46,606 nt of DNA from Cyclobacteriaceae bacterium (GTDB lineage: Bacteria > Bacteroidota > Bacteroidia > Cytophagales > Cyclobacteriaceae), in assembly GCA_026989535.1 (NCBI GenBank), contig JALSJD010000220.1:1-46606 (forward strand), in the 5' to 3' direction. This document shows, one piece after another, positions 1-11,782 of the stretch; the first letter of the stretch is position 1, and the number at the start of each line of letters is the position of its first letter. Made by a program: the position numbers and the translations under genes. The notes below the pieces were generated by a model that was not told where the DNA came from, searched no databases, and saw nothing but the letters and a program-made list of their open reading frames with translations.

Positions 1-31
1 GGATGACGTTCATGTTTAGAATAACGTACTT

Positions 32-361
32 TTAAGCCTCGCCCATTGCACCACCAAAATTCATTGGAAATTGGGGAGCTTGGTTCGATTCTTTAATAGG
101 CCCGTGCGCCTGTTCGTACTTTTGAATGTTATCATTTAAAGCGCCCAATAAACGCTTGGCATGCTCAGGGGTAATAACCACCCTTGATTTAACCTTTGCT
201 TTGGGCACACCCGGCATTAATCTAATAAAGTCGATTACAAACTCACTGTTAGAGTGGGCAATCATGGCAAGGTTTGCATATACACCCTCTGCCACCTCCT
301 CAGACAACTCAATGTTTATCTGATTCGGATTTTGCTGTGATTTATTCTTTTCGTCTGCCAT
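32..361 (-). CDS. DUF3467 domain-containing protein
   Basis: This small soluble protein of 109 residues matches the DUF3467 family as I recognise it: an acidic start, then a core (about residues 15-85) with the pattern ELSEEVAEGVYANLAMIAHS, a central 'FVIDFIRLMPG' segment and 'VVITPEHAKRLL'. It has no signal peptide or membrane segment. The gene begins 5 bases after the rpoC stop and is almost certainly co-transcribed with it. DUF3467 genes sit after rpoC in many Bacteroidota. The biochemical role is not established; the linkage suggests something tied to transcription, but that is inference. The family call is firm, the function unknown. Confidence 0.9.
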   Translation of the reverse strand: MADEKNKSQQNPNQINIELSEEVAEGVYANLAMIAHSNSEFVIDFIRLMPGVPKAKVKSRVVITPEHAKRLLGALNDNIQKYEQAHGPIKESNQAPQFPMNFGGAMGEA

Positions 362-366
362 AATTA

Positions 367-3300
367 TTAGCTTTCGGTTTTTACTACTGCCTTGTCGGCA
401 GGCAGGTCTTCCTCTTTTACTGCTTCAGCAACAGCAGGAGTACTTAAGGCCTCTAATTCAGCTTTATTAGCTACAAACATATCGTCAAACACACGCTGGC
501 CTGTACCTGCAGGGATTAAATGTCCTACAATTACATTTTCCTTTAAGCCATTTAAGGTATCACGCTTACCTCTAATAGAGGCTTCGCTTAATACTTTGGT
601 GGTTTCTTGGAAAGAAGCCGCTGAAATAAAGCTTTCGGTTCCTAATGAAGCCGCAGTAATACCCTGCAACATGGGTTTAGAAACAGCCGGTTGAGCAGGG
701 CGAGAAGCCACTATTTTGGCATCTTTCCTTTTTAAAGAAGAATTCTCATCTCTTAACTCACGTGATGTAACTATTTGCCCCGCTTTAAAGTTGTTTGAGT
801 CGCCTGCATCGGTAATAAAATACTTATCAAGAATGGCATCATTCTCTGCTCTAAACTGGAATTTATTTACCAAGGTATTTGCTAAGAAAATAGTATCTCC
901 TGAATCTAGGATCATCACTTTCTGCATCATCTGGCTAACAATACATTCGATATGCTTATCATTAATTTTTACCCCTTGAAGTCTATACACTTCTTGGATT
1001 TCGTTAACGATGTAACGCTGTACTGCGGTTGGCCCTTCGATTGATAGAATATCGTTAGGCGTAATAGCACCATCAGAAAGTGGGATGCCAGATTTTACAA
1101 AGTCATTATCTTGTACCAAGATATGTTTAGAAAGAGATACTAAATATCTTTTCTTAATACCATCTTTCGACTCAATAAAGATTTCTCTATTACCACGTTT
1201 GATGCCACCGTAAGTAACCACTCCATCAATCTCACTAACTACGGCTGGGTTAGATGGGTTACGTGCTTCAAATAATTCCGTTACTCGAGGAAGACCACCT
1301 GTAATATCACGTGACTTACCCATCGTTCTTGGAATCTTAGCCATTACCTGACCCGCCTTTAATTTATCGCCATCTTCAACCGCAAGGTGAGCGCCTACAG
1401 GAATGTTATAACCTTTGGTTTCATCCTTACCATTAATAATGATAGATGGGTTCTTTGTTTTATCTTTTGTATCGATAATTACTTTTTCTCTGTGACCCGT
1501 TTGTTCATCAGATTCTTCTTTAAACGTTACGTTTTCGATTACAGCTTCAAATTCAACCTTACCATCAAACTCGCTCAAAAGAACCGCATTATAAGGATCC
1601 CAGAAGCACATTTTGTCGTCTTTCTTAACTTTATCACCCTCTTTAACTGTGATAAAAGAACCGTAAGGCACGTGATTGCTAATAAGTACTTGTTTTGATT
1701 TAGGATCAACAATTTTAATCTCCCCAGTACGACCCATTACCACATTTACCTTTTCCCCGTCAGCATTTGTTGTTTCGAGGGTTCTAACACCTTCAAATTC
1801 TAGGAGTCCATCAAATTTAGCGGAGATTTGTGCATCAACAGCAATATTAGAAGCCGTACCACCCACGTGGAATGTTCTTAACGTAAGCTGTGTACCAGGC
1901 TCACCAATCGACTGCGCTGCAATAACACCTACCGCTTCGCCCATATTTACCATTTTACCGGTAGCAAGGTTACGCCCATAGCATTTAGCACAACCTCCAC
2001 GCTTGGTTTCACATGTAAGCATAGAGCGTATTTCAACTTCCTCAATGCTTGTTTCATCAATTCGTTTGGTTATTACTTCTGTAATCTCATCACCAGCCGA
2101 AAGAATTAATTCCTCTGTAAGTGGATCAAAAATATCGTGAACACTCACTCTACCTAAAATACGTTCTGATAGTGGCTCAACAATATCCTCATTATCTTTT
2201 AATGCAGATACTACCAACCCTCTTAAAGTTCCACAGTCTCTTTCATTAATTACCAAATCTTGCGACACATCTACCAAACGCCTAGTTAAGTAACCAGCAT
2301 CTGCCGTTTTAAGTGCAGTATCGGCCAGTCCTTTACGAGCACCGTGTGTAGAAATAAAGTACTCAATTACATCCAGCCCTTCTTTAAAGTTAGATAAAAT
2401 TGGGTTTTCAATAATAGCCCCTACTGAACCTGCAATGTTTTTCTGAGGTTTTGCCATAAGCCCCCTCATGCCACCTAACTGACGAATTTGCTCTCTAGAA
2501 CCCCTGGCTCCTGAGTGCATCATCATATAAATAGAGTTAAATCCTTGTTGATCTGCCTCTAACTGATCCATCAGAGTAGTGGTAAGCTGAGAGTTAATTC
2601 GTGTCCAAATATCAATTACCTGATTATAACGCTCATTATCAGTAATAAGACCCATATAGTAGTTATTCCATACGGCATCTACTTCTTCTTTGGCTTGAGC
2701 AACCAATCCCTCTTTTTCAACAGGTACCATTACATCGTTAAGCCCCATAGACAACCCACCTTTATAAGCAGATTGGAAACCTAATGTTTTAATATCATCT
2801 AAGAAATTAGCCGTAGTAGCTGACCCTGAGATTTTATAAATGGTTGCTATAATTTTTTGAAGTTCTTTTTTAGAAAGTAGTTTATTAATATAACCAACTT
2901 GTTCTGGTACAAACTGATTAACCAGTACTCTGCCTGCAACAGTTTCTACGGTGGCATCTTCTAATTCACCAGTTTCTTCACTTCTAACCTTAGTTCTTAA
3001 TTTAATGAATGCATTCTTAGATAGAACGCCCTCATTTAATGCGATAATAACTTCATCCGCATTATAGAACATCATTCCCTCTCCTTTAACAGGAAATTCT
3101 TTGGTTGTCTTTCTTCCCTTAGTTACATAGTATAAGCCCAATACCATATCTTGAGATGGCACGGTAATAGGTGCACCATTGGCAGGGTTTAAAATATTAT
3201 GTGATGATAACATTAATAGAGAGGCTTCTAAAATGGCTTCGTGCCCTAGAGGAACGTGAACCGCCATTTGATCACCATCAAAATCCGCATTAAATGCTGT

Positions 3301-4704
3301 ACATACTAATGGGTGCAATTGAATGGCTTTACCTTCGATTAATTTAGGTTGAAACGCTTGAATACCTAAACGGTGCAACGTAGGCGCACGGTTAAGCATT
3401 ACAGGGTGTCCTTTCAATACATTTTCAAGAATATCCCAAATTATAGGATCTTTTCTATCAACAATTTTCTTGGCAGATTTTACTGTTTTAACTATTCCTC
3501 TTTCAATCAGTTTCCTAATTACAAAAGGTTTAAACAGCTCGGCAGCCATATCTTTAGGCAGCCCACATTCGTGTAGTTTTAATTCGGGCCCTACTACAAT
3601 TACAGAACGGCCTGAATAGTCAACCCTTTTACCCAATAAGTTTTGACGGAAACGACCTTGCTTACCTTTAAGCATATCACTTAAAGATTTCAATGCCCTA
3701 TTTCCATCTGCTCTTACGGCATTTACTTTTCTTGAGTTATCAAAAAGAGAATCTACAGCTTCCTGAAGCATACGTTTCTCATTTCTAAGAATTACTTCTG
3801 GGGCTTTAATATCCATTAATCGCTTTAAACGATTATTACGGATAATTACTCTTCGGTAAAGGTCGTTCAAATCTGACGTGGCAAACCTGCCTCCATCTAA
3901 CGGCACTAATGGTCGTAATTCTGGTGGAATTACAGGCACCATTTTAATCACCATCCATTGTGGTTTGTTTTCGATTCTTGTTTCAGAATCTCTAAAACCT
4001 TCCACTACTTTTAACCTTTTTAACGCTTCTGCTTTACGTTGTTGCGAAGTATCAGTTGCTGCTTGTAAACGCAAGGCAGCAGCCATTTCGCCTAATTTTA
4101 ATCTTGCCAGAAGCATTTCTACTCCTTCGGCTCCCATTTTTGCGATAAACTTATTGGGGTCGTCATTATCCAATAATTGGTTTTCGCGCGGTAGCTTATC
4201 AAGTATGTCCAAATATTCATCTTCGGTAAGGAACTCTAAGTACTCAATTCCGTCCTCTTCTTTAATACCCGGCTGTACTACTACGTAACGCTCGTAGTAA
4301 ATAATTTGATCTAATTTTTTGGTTGGTAAACCGAGCAAATACCCAATTTTGTTAGGTAACGATTTAAAGTACCAAATATGCGCTACAGGCACTACCAATT
4401 CGATATGCCCCATACGCTCTCTACGTACTTTTTTCTCGGTAACCTCCACGCCACAACGGTCGCAAATAATGCCTTTGTAACGAATACGTTTGTATTTACC
4501 ACAATGGCACTCCCAATCTTTGGTAGGGCCAAAAATTCGCTCACAAAACAACCCACCCATTTCAGGCTTGTATGTACGATAGTTGATAGTTTCAGGTTGA
4601 GTAACTTCTCCGTTTGAGTGCTCCAAAATAGATTCGGGAGACGCCAAACTAATAGTTACTGATGAAAAATCGTTGTTTACTTTTTTATTTTTTCTGAATG
4701 ACAT
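367..4704 (-). CDS. rpoC: DNA-directed RNA polymerase subunit beta'
   Basis: This is the large catalytic subunit of RNA polymerase, 1445 residues, normal for Bacteroidota. The N-terminal zinc ribbon is visible as C66, C68, C81 and C84. The absolutely conserved active-site loop NADFDGDQM carries the magnesium-binding aspartates D474, D476 and D478. A second cysteine cluster ([11 protein letters not shown]) and the trigger-loop neighbourhood ([21 protein letters not shown]) follow in the second half. An alanine- and glutamate-rich tail ends the protein. The gene starts 35 bases after rpoB and runs directly into the DUF3467 gene. No truncation or missing key residue is seen. Confidence 0.99.
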   Translation of the reverse strand: MSFRKNKKVNNDFSSVTISLASPESILEHSNGEVTQPETINYRTYKPEMGGLFCERIFGPTKDWECHCGKYKRIRYKGIICDRCGVEVTEKKVRRERMGHIELVVPVAHIWYFKSLPNKIGYLLGLPTKKLDQIIYYERYVVVQPGIKEEDGIEYLEFLTEDEYLDILDKLPRENQLLDNDDPNKFIAKMGAEGVEMLLARLKLGEMAAALRLQAATDTSQQRKAEALKRLKVVEGFRDSETRIENKPQWMVIKMVPVIPPELRPLVPLDGGRFATSDLNDLYRRVIIRNNRLKRLMDIKAPEVILRNEKRMLQEAVDSLFDNSRKVNAVRADGNRALKSLSDMLKGKQGRFRQNLLGKRVDYSGRSVIVVGPELKLHECGLPKDMAAELFKPFVIRKLIERGIVKTVKSAKKIVDRKDPIIWDILENVLKGHPVMLNRAPTLHRLGIQAFQPKLIEGKAIQLHPLVCTAFNADFDGDQMAVHVPLGHEAILEASLLMLSSHNILNPANGAPITVPSQDMVLGLYYVTKGRKTTKEFPVKGEGMMFYNADEVIIALNEGVLSKNAFIKLRTKVRSEETGELEDATVETVAGRVLVNQFVPEQVGYINKLLSKKELQKIIATIYKISGSATTANFLDDIKTLGFQSAYKGGLSMGLNDVMVPVEKEGLVAQAKEEVDAVWNNYYMGLITDNERYNQVIDIWTRINSQLTTTLMDQLEADQQGFNSIYMMMHSGARGSREQIRQLGGMRGLMAKPQKNIAGSVGAIIENPILSNFKEGLDVIEYFISTHGARKGLADTALKTADAGYLTRRLVDVSQDLVINERDCGTLRGLVVSALKDNEDIVEPLSERILGRVSVHDIFDPLTEELILSAGDEITEVITKRIDETSIEEVEIRSMLTCETKRGGCAKCYGRNLATGKMVNMGEAVGVIAAQSIGEPGTQLTLRTFHVGGTASNIAVDAQISAKFDGLLEFEGVRTLETTNADGEKVNVVMGRTGEIKIVDPKSKQVLISNHVPYGSFITVKEGDKVKKDDKMCFWDPYNAVLLSEFDGKVEFEAVIENVTFKEESDEQTGHREKVIIDTKDKTKNPSIIINGKDETKGYNIPVGAHLAVEDGDKLKAGQVMAKIPRTMGKSRDITGGLPRVTELFEARNPSNPAVVSEIDGVVTYGGIKRGNREIFIESKDGIKKRYLVSLSKHILVQDNDFVKSGIPLSDGAITPNDILSIEGPTAVQRYIVNEIQEVYRLQGVKINDKHIECIVSQMMQKVMILDSGDTIFLANTLVNKFQFRAENDAILDKYFITDAGDSNNFKAGQIVTSRELRDENSSLKRKDAKIVASRPAQPAVSKPMLQGITAASLGTESFISAASFQETTKVLSEASIRGKRDTLNGLKENVIVGHLIPAGTGQRVFDDMFVANKAELEALSTPAVAEAVKEEDLPADKAVVKTES

Positions 4705-4739
4705 ATTCTTAAAATAAATTTCTTGTTAAAACCAGGTGA

Positions 4740-7700
4740 TTAATCTAAAGTTACTTCTAATGCAAGTCCTCTTAATTCGTGAATCAATACGTTGAAAGAT
4801 TCTGGAATATTTGGTTTCTGCATATTTTCGCCTTTTACAATTGCTTCGTAGGCTTTCGCTCTACCAATTACATCATCAGATTTGATGGTAAGGATTTCTT
4901 GAAGCACGTGTGCAGCACCAAATGCTTCCAAGGCCCAAACTTCCATTTCACCAAATCGCTGACCACCAAATTGTGCTTTACCACCCAATGGTTGCTGTGT
5001 AATTAATGAGTAAGGTCCGATTGATCTTGCGTGCATCTTATCATCCACCAAGTGACCTAACTTAATCATATAAATTACACCTACTGTTACCGGTTGGTCA
5101 AAACGTTCACCGCTTAACCCATCGTATAAATAAGTACGGCCGTAATCTGGCAAGCCTGCTTCTTTCAATTCTGCAGCCACTTCATCCATTGATGCGCCAT
5201 CAAAAATTGGGGTCGCATATCGCCTGCCCATTTTTAAACCGGCCCAACCTAAAACAGTTTCGTAAATCTGTCCAAGGTTCATCCTCGAAGGTACACCTAG
5301 TGGATTCAATACAATATCAACTGGGGTTCCATCTTCAAGGAAAGGCATATCTTCGTCACGAACAATTTTGGCAACAACACCTTTGTTACCATGACGACCC
5401 GCCATTTTATCACCTACTTTTAGCTTACGTTTTTTAGCAATGTAAACTTTAGCAAGTTTTACAATTCCGGCAGGCAATTCATCGCCTACTTCCAGTATAA
5501 ATCTTTCTCTTTTAAATATACCTGTAATCTCGTTTCGCTTGGCTACATACGCCTTTACAATTTTAACAACCATTTGGTTGGTTTCATCGTCTGTAGTCCA
5601 TTCATCTAAAATTACATCCGAAATAAGATTTACTTCTTCCGGAATGGCATAAGTACTCTCATCTCTGTAAATGTTTTTATCAGGGAAAAGGTTCGCCTCC
5701 AGATTTTTTCCAGAGAATTTAACTCCTTTGCTAATCATTTCATCGCCAAATTTATGGCCTACTGATTGCGAAGTTTTACCTGAAAGAAGTTTAGTTAATT
5801 TTTCAATTACATCAGTTCTTACCGAGGAAAGTTCTTTTCCGTATTTTTGCTTAAGAAGTTCAACTTCTTTTTTTGCTTTTGCTCTAAGGTCTTTGTCTTT
5901 TTTACTTCTGGTAAACAGTTTAGTATCAATAACAACGCCTCTTAACGAAGGCTTGGCTTTTAACGAAGCATCTTTAACATCTCCTGCTTTATCACCAAAT
6001 ATGGCTCTTAATAATTTTTCTTCTGGAGTAGGATCACTTTCTCCTTTAGGAGTAATTTTACCAATAAGGATATCGCCTTCTTTAATTTCAGCGCCAATTC
6101 GGATAACACCGTTTTCGTCCAGGTGTTTAACAGCTTCTTCGCTTACATTAGGAATTTCAGAAGTTAATTCTTCTTCACCTCGCTTGGTATCTCTTACTTC
6201 AAGGTCAAACTCATCAATATGGATAGAAGTGTAAATATCTTCACGCACAACCCGTTCAGAAATCACAATCGCATCTTCAAAGTTGTACCCTTGCCAAGGC
6301 ATAAAGGCAACCTTCATATTTCTACCTAAGGCAAGTTCTCCACCTTCTGTAGCATAGCCTTCTGTTAATGCTTGTCCTTTTTTAACTTTATCTCCTTTTT
6401 TAACCAAAGGTTTCATGTTAACACAGGTATCTTGGTTGGTTCTTCTAAACTTGATTAGTTCATAGGTTTTAGAATCTCCGTGGAAACTTGCCAATAGCTC
6501 ATCGTCTGACATATCATAACGAACCAAAATCTTATCAGCATCCACATATTCAACCGTTCCTTTTCCTTCGGCTAATACCAAAGAACGAGAATCTAGTGCT
6601 ACTCGTGTTTCAAGACCTGTGCCTACAATTGGGGCTTCTGGCCTTAATAAGGGCACTGCCTGACGCATCATGTTTGATCCCATCAAGGCACGGTTGGCAT
6701 CATCGTGTTCCAAGAAAGGAATTAACGAAGCTGCAACCGACACAATTTGGTTAGGAGCCACATCCATAAAAGATAGTTTTTCTGGCCCTACGATTGGAAA
6801 ATCTCCTTCGAAACGAGCTTTAATTCTATCGTTTATGTATTTACCTTTATCATCAACAGGCGCATTTGCCTGTGCAATATTATGTGTGTCCTCATCTTCA
6901 GCGGTTAGATAGGTAATGGTGTCAGGAGTCATACCTACTTTACCATTTTTATCAACCTGACGGTAAGGCGTTTCGATAAAGCCCATTCCGTTTACTTTAG
7001 CGTGTACACAAAGTGAAGAAATCAACCCAATGTTTGGTCCTTCGGGTGTTTCAATGGTACATAAACGACCATAGTGTGTGTAGTGTACATCTCGCACCTC
7101 AAAACCAGCTCTTTCTCTCGAAAGTCCACCAGGTCCAAGTGCAGAAAGTCTTCTTTTATGTGTAATCTCTGCCAATGGATTGGTTTGATCCATAAACTGA
7201 GATAATTGGTTAGTGCCAAAGAATGAATTAATAACGGAAGATAATGTACGTGCGTTGATTAGCTCAACGGGTTTAAAATCTTCGTTATCTCTAACGTTCA
7301 TACGTTCTTTAATGGTACGAGCCATTCGGGCTAACCCAACACCAAATTGTGTATAAAGCTGCTCGCCTACTGTACGAACCCTTCTATTACTTAAGTGATC
7401 AATATCATCAACAATCGCTTTTGAGTTAATTAACCCAATTAGGTATTGTATGATATGAATAATGTCATCTTTAGTCAGTACACGACTCTTTTCTGACATA
7501 TCAATTTTAAGCTTTCTGTTGATTCTGTAACGACCAACTTCACCTAAATCATAACGCTTATCACTAAAAAACAAGTTGTTAATTAAATCACGAGCAGTTC
7601 CTTCATCAGGTGCTTCTGTGTTTCTTAACTGACGGTAGATAGTTTCAACCGCTTCTTTTTCAGTATTAGAATTATCCTTTGCTAGTGTATTAAAAATGAT

Positions 7701-8618
7701 GGTAAAATCGGTTACGTTTACATCATCTCTATGAAGAATGATTGATTTAGTACCTGACTCAATAATCAATTCAATATCACCTTCTTCGATGATATGATCT
7801 CTTTCTAATAATACTTCGTGACGATCGATAGAAACTACTTCACCTGTATCTTCATCTACAAAATCCTCGGTCCACGTATTAAGAACCCTTGCAGCGAGTT
7901 TACGCCCAACTGCTTTTTTAATGTTTGCTTTTTTAGCTTCCACTTCTTCGGAGAGACCAAAAAGATCTAATATATCTTTATCCGTACCCCACCCAATTGC
8001 ACGCAAGAGGGTAGTAATCGGAAACTTCTTTTTACGATCGATGTAAGCATACATTACGTTGTTTACATCGGTGGCAAATTCAATCCAAGATCCTTTAAAA
8101 GGGATAATTCTTGCAGAGTAAAGTTTAGTACCGTTGGTATGCTTGCTTTGCGCAAAGAACACCCCCGGTGATCGGTGCAATTGAGATACAATTACACGTT
8201 CGGCTCCATTGATGACAAACGAACCTTTGCGCGTCATGTAAGGAATGTTTCCTAAAAAAACTTCCTGCTCAATGGTCTCAAAATCTTCATTCTCGTCATC
8301 GTTACACGATAAACGTAATTTAGCTTTTAATGGAACCGAATAGGTTAACCCTCTATCAATACATTCATCTACCGAGTATTTAGGTGGGTCAACTAAATAA
8401 TCGACAAATTCTAATAAGAAGATGTCGCGAGAATCTGAGATAGGAAAGTTGTCAGAAAATACTTTGAAAAGCCCTTCGTTTTCACGTTTTTCTGCGGGAG
8501 TTTCTAATTGAAAGAAATTCTGGAATGATTGTACTTGAATATCAAGAAAATCTGGATATTCGATTATCTTCTTAATGGAAGAAAAATTTATTCTTTCGGA
8601 TTGAATTGCTGTTGCCAA
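4740..8618 (-). CDS. rpoB: DNA-directed RNA polymerase subunit beta (TTG start)
   Basis: This is the second large RNA polymerase subunit. The rifampicin-pocket segment ([15 protein letters not shown] through [13 protein letters not shown]) has the wild-type residues at the usual resistance positions, so rifampicin sensitivity is expected. The frame is open up to an ATG at 8735, but the extra 39 codons encode nothing like RpoB and lie over a hairpin-rich leader. Family similarity begins at [10 protein letters not shown], just inside a TTG codon at 8616-8618. I therefore place the start there, giving 1292 residues, close to the usual Bacteroidota length. No ATG occurs nearby. The gene follows rplL after a 149-base leader and precedes rpoC by 35 bases. 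Confidence 0.95.
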   Translation of the reverse strand: MATAIQSERINFSSIKKIIEYPDFLDIQVQSFQNFFQLETPAEKRENEGLFKVFSDNFPISDSRDIFLLEFVDYLVDPPKYSVDECIDRGLTYSVPLKAKLRLSCNDDENEDFETIEQEVFLGNIPYMTRKGSFVINGAERVIVSQLHRSPGVFFAQSKHTNGTKLYSARIIPFKGSWIEFATDVNNVMYAYIDRKKKFPITTLLRAIGWGTDKDILDLFGLSEEVEAKKANIKKAVGRKLAARVLNTWTEDFVDEDTGEVVSIDRHEVLLERDHIIEEGDIELIIESGTKSIILHRDDVNVTDFTIIFNTLAKDNSNTEKEAVETIYRQLRNTEAPDEGTARDLINNLFFSDKRYDLGEVGRYRINRKLKIDMSEKSRVLTKDDIIHIIQYLIGLINSKAIVDDIDHLSNRRVRTVGEQLYTQFGVGLARMARTIKERMNVRDNEDFKPVELINARTLSSVINSFFGTNQLSQFMDQTNPLAEITHKRRLSALGPGGLSRERAGFEVRDVHYTHYGRLCTIETPEGPNIGLISSLCVHAKVNGMGFIETPYRQVDKNGKVGMTPDTITYLTAEDEDTHNIAQANAPVDDKGKYINDRIKARFEGDFPIVGPEKLSFMDVAPNQIVSVAASLIPFLEHDDANRALMGSNMMRQAVPLLRPEAPIVGTGLETRVALDSRSLVLAEGKGTVEYVDADKILVRYDMSDDELLASFHGDSKTYELIKFRRTNQDTCVNMKPLVKKGDKVKKGQALTEGYATEGGELALGRNMKVAFMPWQGYNFEDAIVISERVVREDIYTSIHIDEFDLEVRDTKRGEEELTSEIPNVSEEAVKHLDENGVIRIGAEIKEGDILIGKITPKGESDPTPEEKLLRAIFGDKAGDVKDASLKAKPSLRGVVIDTKLFTRSKKDKDLRAKAKKEVELLKQKYGKELSSVRTDVIEKLTKLLSGKTSQSVGHKFGDEMISKGVKFSGKNLEANLFPDKNIYRDESTYAIPEEVNLISDVILDEWTTDDETNQMVVKIVKAYVAKRNEITGIFKRERFILEVGDELPAGIVKLAKVYIAKKRKLKVGDKMAGRHGNKGVVAKIVRDEDMPFLEDGTPVDIVLNPLGVPSRMNLGQIYETVLGWAGLKMGRRYATPIFDGASMDEVAAELKEAGLPDYGRTYLYDGLSGERFDQPVTVGVIYMIKLGHLVDDKMHARSIGPYSLITQQPLGGKAQFGGQRFGEMEVWALEAFGAAHVLQEILTIKSDDVIGRAKAYEAIVKGENMQKPNIPESFNVLIHELRGLALEVTLD

Positions 8619-8767
8619 AACTTTATGTCTGTTAAAGTTAAAATATGCAGGAAACCCTGCTAAATGGTTTTGTACTACTTCTTGTACAAACAGGAAAAGA
8701 CCCCTATTTCGATTTACATCGAAAAAGGGGCCCAATAAATTTAGGCCTTATATAAAGCCACCAAAGT
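8619..8767 (-). promoter_or_regulatory. structured rplL-rpoB leader, possible attenuator
   Basis: The 149 bases between rplL and rpoB hold three successive hairpins. In transcript order these are a 13-position stem (8701-8713 with 8718-8730, one mismatch, loop of 4) ending in four G-C pairs and followed by UCUUUUCC, a 7-bp stem (8669-8675 with 8684-8690), and a 5-bp stem (8647-8651 with 8656-8660). The first resembles a weak intrinsic terminator. Many bacteria partly terminate between rplL and rpoB to make more L7/L12 than polymerase, so an attenuator is a reasonable inference. A processing site is the alternative. Confidence 0.55.
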
Positions 8768-9142
8768 TTACTTTAATTCAACTTCAGCTCCAGCCTCTTC
8801 TAATTGCTTTTTAAGCGCTTCAGCTTCGTCTTTAGCAACACCTTCTTTTATAGCTTTTGGTGCACTATCCACTACTGCTTTAGCTTCTTTAAGTCCTAGA
8901 CCAGTTAATTCTTTTACAAGTTTAACGATTGCTAATTTTGCTCCACCTGGGGCAATAAGAACAACATCGAAAGAATTTTTTTCTTCTGCTGCTTCTTCAC
9001 CACCACTGGCAGCTACCATTACTGGTGCTGCTGCAGCTGCAGGCTCAATACCGTGCTCATCCTTAAGGATAGTAGCTAACTCGTTTACTTCTTTTACAGT
9101 TAGGTTAACTAACTGATCAGCGAATGCTTTTAAATCTGCCAT
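8768..9142 (-). CDS. rplL: 50S ribosomal protein L7/L12
   Basis: This 124-residue protein forms the flexible stalk of the large ribosomal subunit and recruits translation factors. The N-terminal dimerisation helix ([21 protein letters not shown]) is followed by an alanine-rich hinge (about residues 34-52) and the C-terminal factor-binding domain ([31 protein letters not shown] split across residues 59-90). Length and order are standard. It lies 29 bases after rplJ and 149 bases before the rpoB start, where a hairpin-rich leader could lower read-through. Confidence 0.98.
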   Translation of the reverse strand: MADLKAFADQLVNLTVKEVNELATILKDEHGIEPAAAAAPVMVAASGGEEAAEEKNSFDVVLIAPGGAKLAIVKLVKELTGLGLKEAKAVVDSAPKAIKEGVAKDEAEALKKQLEEAGAEVELK

Positions 9143-9171
9143 TATTTTTACTAATTTTTAAATATTCAATA

Positions 9172-9708
9172 CTAATTTTCACGTTCAGCCAACGTCTTAA
9201 CCAACCCTGATAAAGTAGTTCCGCCACTTTGTAACGCAGAAACCACATTTTTAGCAGGAGACTGAAGAAGACCAATAATTTCGCCAATAAGCTCATTTTT
9301 AGATTTAAGCTCGCTTAGCATTTTTAGGTGTTCTTCGCCTATGAAAAGATCGGAATCGATGGAAGCTCCTTTTAACATAGGTTTATCGGCTGACTTGCCT
9401 GATTTTCTAAAATCTCTAATCACTTTGGCTGGCATATTGCCAGTTTCTTTTGAAAATATAATTCCAGAAAAACCTTTTAACACTTTTTCAAAAAACTCTG
9501 TATAATCTGTATCTAACTGCTCAAGTGCTTTTTGAATTAGCGTATTTTTATATACGCCATATTCCACACCTTTTTCAAAGCATAATCTTCTAAATGCGTT
9601 TACCTGATCAACTGTTAAACCAGAAGCATCTGTAACATAGAAGAAATTGTTTTCTTCAAATTTACCTGCGAGTTCTTTTACTACTTGTACTTTTTCTTCT
9701 TTAGTCAT
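9172..9708 (-). CDS. rplJ: 50S ribosomal protein L10
   Basis: L10 anchors L7/L12 dimers to the large ribosomal subunit. The 178-residue protein shows the usual globular N-terminal domain starting with MTKEEKVQVVKELAGKFEE and a C-terminal helix that carries the stalk-protein binding sites (NVVSALQSGGTTLSGLVKTLAE). The gene begins 2 bases after the rplA stop, so coupled translation is likely. With so little room upstream there is no space for a dedicated L10-binding leader of the kind seen before rplJ in enterobacteria. Confidence 0.97.
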   Translation of the reverse strand: MTKEEKVQVVKELAGKFEENNFFYVTDASGLTVDQVNAFRRLCFEKGVEYGVYKNTLIQKALEQLDTDYTEFFEKVLKGFSGIIFSKETGNMPAKVIRDFRKSGKSADKPMLKGASIDSDLFIGEEHLKMLSELKSKNELIGEIIGLLQSPAKNVVSALQSGGTTLSGLVKTLAEREN

Positions 9709-9710
9709 AA

Positions 9711-10409
9711 CTATAAACCTTGAAGTGAATTTTTATCTATTTTAACACCGGCACTCATGGTGCTAGACATGCTAATGCTTTTGAAATAAGTTCCTTTAGC
9801 AGAGGCAGGTTTCATTTTAGAAATAGTATTCAATACTTCTTCTGCATTTTCCTGAATCTTTTTAGCGTCAAAAGAAACTTTACCAATACTTGCATGAATG
9901 ATGCCTGTTTTATCAACTTTAAAGTCAATTTTACCGCTCTTTACTTCGTTTACAGCTTTGGCTACATCTAACGTAACTGTACCCGACTTAGGATTAGGCA
10001 TTAAACCTCTTGGGCCTAATACTCTACCTAAACGACCTACTTTAGCCATCACTGTAGGCATTGTGATAATTACATCAATATCAGTCCAGCCCCCTTCAAT
10101 CTTTTTGATATACTCATCAAGACCAACATGGTCGGCTCCAGCATCCTTGGCTTCTTGTTCCTTATCAGGAGTGCAAAGTACCAATACCTTTAAATCTTTA
10201 CCTGTTCCGTGAGGCAATGTAACTACACCACGTACCATTTGGTCTGCTTTACGAGGGTCAACTCCTAAGCGAATGTCTAAATCAACCGAAGCATCGAATT
10301 TTGTAAATGTAATGTCTTTTATTAATTGAGATGCATCACTAATGGCATACTCCTTTTCAGAATCTACCTTATCCAGGATTGCCTTTTGATTTTTTGTTAA
10401 TTTTCCCAT
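9711..10409 (-). CDS. rplA: 50S ribosomal protein L1
   Basis: L1 binds 23S rRNA at the mobile stalk near the E site and in many bacteria also represses its own operon. The 232-residue protein has the family signature region [20 protein letters not shown] followed by MPNPKSGTV, and ends in a conserved segment ([21 protein letters not shown]). Length is normal. It starts 11 bases after rplK and ends 2 bases before rplJ. Autogenous control by L1 is known elsewhere, but I did not recognise its target hairpin here. Confidence 0.98.
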   Translation of the reverse strand: MGKLTKNQKAILDKVDSEKEYAISDASQLIKDITFTKFDASVDLDIRLGVDPRKADQMVRGVVTLPHGTGKDLKVLVLCTPDKEQEAKDAGADHVGLDEYIKKIEGGWTDIDVIITMPTVMAKVGRLGRVLGPRGLMPNPKSGTVTLDVAKAVNEVKSGKIDFKVDKTGIIHASIGKVSFDAKKIQENAEEVLNTISKMKPASAKGTYFKSISMSSTMSAGVKIDKNSLQGL

Positions 10410-10420
10410 CTTATAATTAC

Positions 10421-10864
10421 TTAGTTAGCCCAAGGTGCAACACCTGAAACTGTTATTCCCATGCTTCGTGCGGTACCAGCCACCATTTTCATTGCAGACT
10501 CTACCGTAAAAGCATTAAGATCTGCCATTTTGGTTTCTGCTATTCCTTTTACCTGATCCCAGGTTACAGAAGCAACTTTAATTCTATTGGGTTCAGCAGA
10601 ACCCTTCTTTTTCTTGGCAGCCTCAAGTAATAACACAGGAGCTGGAGGTGTTTTAATTACAAATTCGAAAGACTTATCTCCAAAAATTGTAATTAATACT
10701 GGCAATACTTGCCCTGCTTTATCCTGTGTTCTTGCATTAAACTGCTTACAGAACTCCATTATATTAAGACCTTTACTACCTAAAGCTGGTCCTACTGGAG
10801 GAGAAGGATTTGCTGCTCCTCCTCTAATTTGTAATTTCAGATATCCACTAATCTCCTTAGCCAT
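10421..10864 (-). CDS. rplK: 50S ribosomal protein L11
   Basis: L11 forms part of the GTPase-associated centre of the large subunit. The 147-residue protein begins [20 protein letters not shown] followed by [19 protein letters not shown], the conserved N-terminal domain, and ends with the RNA-binding C-terminal domain ([19 protein letters not shown]). The gene starts 6 bases after the nusG stop, making nusG-rplK-rplA a tight unit. Nothing unusual is seen. Confidence 0.98.
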   Translation of the reverse strand: MAKEISGYLKLQIRGGAANPSPPVGPALGSKGLNIMEFCKQFNARTQDKAGQVLPVLITIFGDKSFEFVIKTPPAPVLLLEAAKKKKGSAEPNRIKVASVTWDQVKGIAETKMADLNAFTVESAMKMVAGTARSMGITVSGVAPWAN

Positions 10865-10870
10865 TTTCCT

Positions 10871-11425
10871 CTAATCTATTTTTTCAACTTGCATATAGTT
10901 AAGCTCAACCGGTGTATTTCTACCAAATATTTTCACCATTACATTAAGCTTTTTCTTCTCTTCAAAAACTTCTTCTACACTACCAGTAAAACCACTGAAA
11001 GGACCATCCATCACTTTCACATTTTCACCTATAATGTAAGGGTCGTTTAGTTGAACATCGTTCTCTTCAACCTCTTCAACTTTGCCCATTATCCTGTCAA
11101 TCTCTCTTTTTCTGAGCGCAACAGGTACTCTAGATGTTCCTGCGCCATCGCCAAGAAAGCCAATAACTCCTGGCACAGAATTTACAACATGGCTTGCTTC
11201 GCCATAGGTAAGGTCTGCCTCTACCAATACATACCCTGGAAAGAAATTACGCTCACGCACTCTTTTCTTACCGTTTCTTATTTCATATACTTTTTCAGAC
11301 GGGATTAGTACCTGAGTAATATAATCTTGTAGCTTTTCTCTTTCTACTTCCGTTTCCAGATAAAGCTTAATTTTCTTTTCCTTTCCGCTAACTACCCTTA
11401 ATACGTACCAGTTTAAATTTGCCAT
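10871..11425 (-). CDS. nusG: transcription termination/antitermination factor NusG
   Basis: NusG binds the RNA polymerase clamp and links transcription with translation or Rho. The 184-residue protein has the N-terminal NGN domain (LNWYVLRVVSGKEKKIKLYL at the start; ERNFFPGYVLVEADL near residue 60) and a C-terminal KOW domain (about residues 130-184, KVMDGPFSGFTGSVEEVFEEK). It starts 10 bases after secE and precedes rplK by 6, the usual secE-nusG-rplK order. Length is typical for Bacteroidota. Confidence 0.98.
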   Translation of the reverse strand: MANLNWYVLRVVSGKEKKIKLYLETEVEREKLQDYITQVLIPSEKVYEIRNGKKRVRERNFFPGYVLVEADLTYGEASHVVNSVPGVIGFLGDGAGTSRVPVALRKREIDRIMGKVEEVEENDVQLNDPYIIGENVKVMDGPFSGFTGSVEEVFEEKKKLNVMVKIFGRNTPVELNYMQVEKID

Positions 11426-11435
11426 TTAACTGTTA

Positions 11436-11627
11436 TTAAAATGCGTTATAAAACCACGTAAGTGCATTTTCAAAGGCATAATCAAATACACCAATCATTA
11501 ATGCAAAAATTAAAGAAGCAACCAATACTAACACAGAGCTGTTTTGCAAATCTTTATACTTAGGCCACGAAACTTTATCTCGCATTTCTACGACCGATTC
11601 TTTAATAAATGTTATCAACTTTTGCAT
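11436..11627 (-). CDS. secE: preprotein translocase subunit SecE
   Basis: SecE is the small clamp subunit of the SecYEG translocon in the inner membrane. The protein of 63 residues starts MQKLITFIKESVVEMRDKVS, has the conserved amphipathic segment with WPKYKDLQ, and then one membrane helix (about residues 35-55, VLVLVASLIFALMIGVF). The frame stays open upstream to 11684, but that extension would run into the tRNA-Trp sequence, so I start at the ATG at 11627. It is transcribed after tRNA-Trp and before nusG. Confidence 0.95.
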   Translation of the reverse strand: MQKLITFIKESVVEMRDKVSWPKYKDLQNSSVLVLVASLIFALMIGVFDYAFENALTWFYNAF

Positions 11628-11653
11628 ACTAATACAGTAGTTAAAATGTTTTG

Positions 11654-11726
11654 CACGGGTGGAGAGACTCGAACTCCCAACCAACGGTTTTGGAGACCGC
11701 TACTCTACCAATTGAGCTACACCCGT
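11654..11726 (-). tRNA. tRNA-Trp (CCA anticodon)
   Basis: The 73-nt cloverleaf has a perfect 7-bp acceptor stem (ACGGGTG with CACCCGT), a discriminator G, a T arm with TTCGAGT, and an anticodon loop CTCCAAA with anticodon CCA. The 3' CCA is not encoded. It lies 26 bases before the secE start and about 20 bases after a predicted promoter, so tRNA-Trp and secE-nusG are probably one transcript. Confidence 0.96.
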
Positions 11727-11752
11727 TTGATGCATCACCCAAATTGGGAGTG

Positions 11753-11782
11753 CAAAAATACTATTTTTTTTTTATAACACAA
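11753..11782 (-). promoter_or_regulatory. promoter of tRNA-Trp-secE-nusG unit
   Basis: Reading the minus strand, TTGT (11779-11782) is followed after 18 bases by TATTTTTG (11753-11760), which matches the Bacteroidota -7 element TAnnTTTG exactly. The predicted transcription start lies about 20 bases before tRNA-Trp. The bases just after the -7 element (CACTCCCAATT) recur at the tRNA-Ser promoter and nearly so at the tRNA-Tyr promoter, which supports the call. Confidence 0.6.

Noticed and set aside
5671-6234. 187-residue frame opposite rpoB
   Set aside because: A shadow of a highly conserved gene; serine- and leucine-rich as expected from antisense translation.
8619-8735. N-terminal extension of RpoB from the ATG at 8735
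   Set aside because: The residues do not resemble RpoB and the DNA holds three hairpins; family similarity starts at the TTG codon.
11628-11684. Longer SecE from an upstream ATG
   Set aside because: It would overlap the tRNA-Trp gene, and SecE-like sequence starts at MQKLITF.
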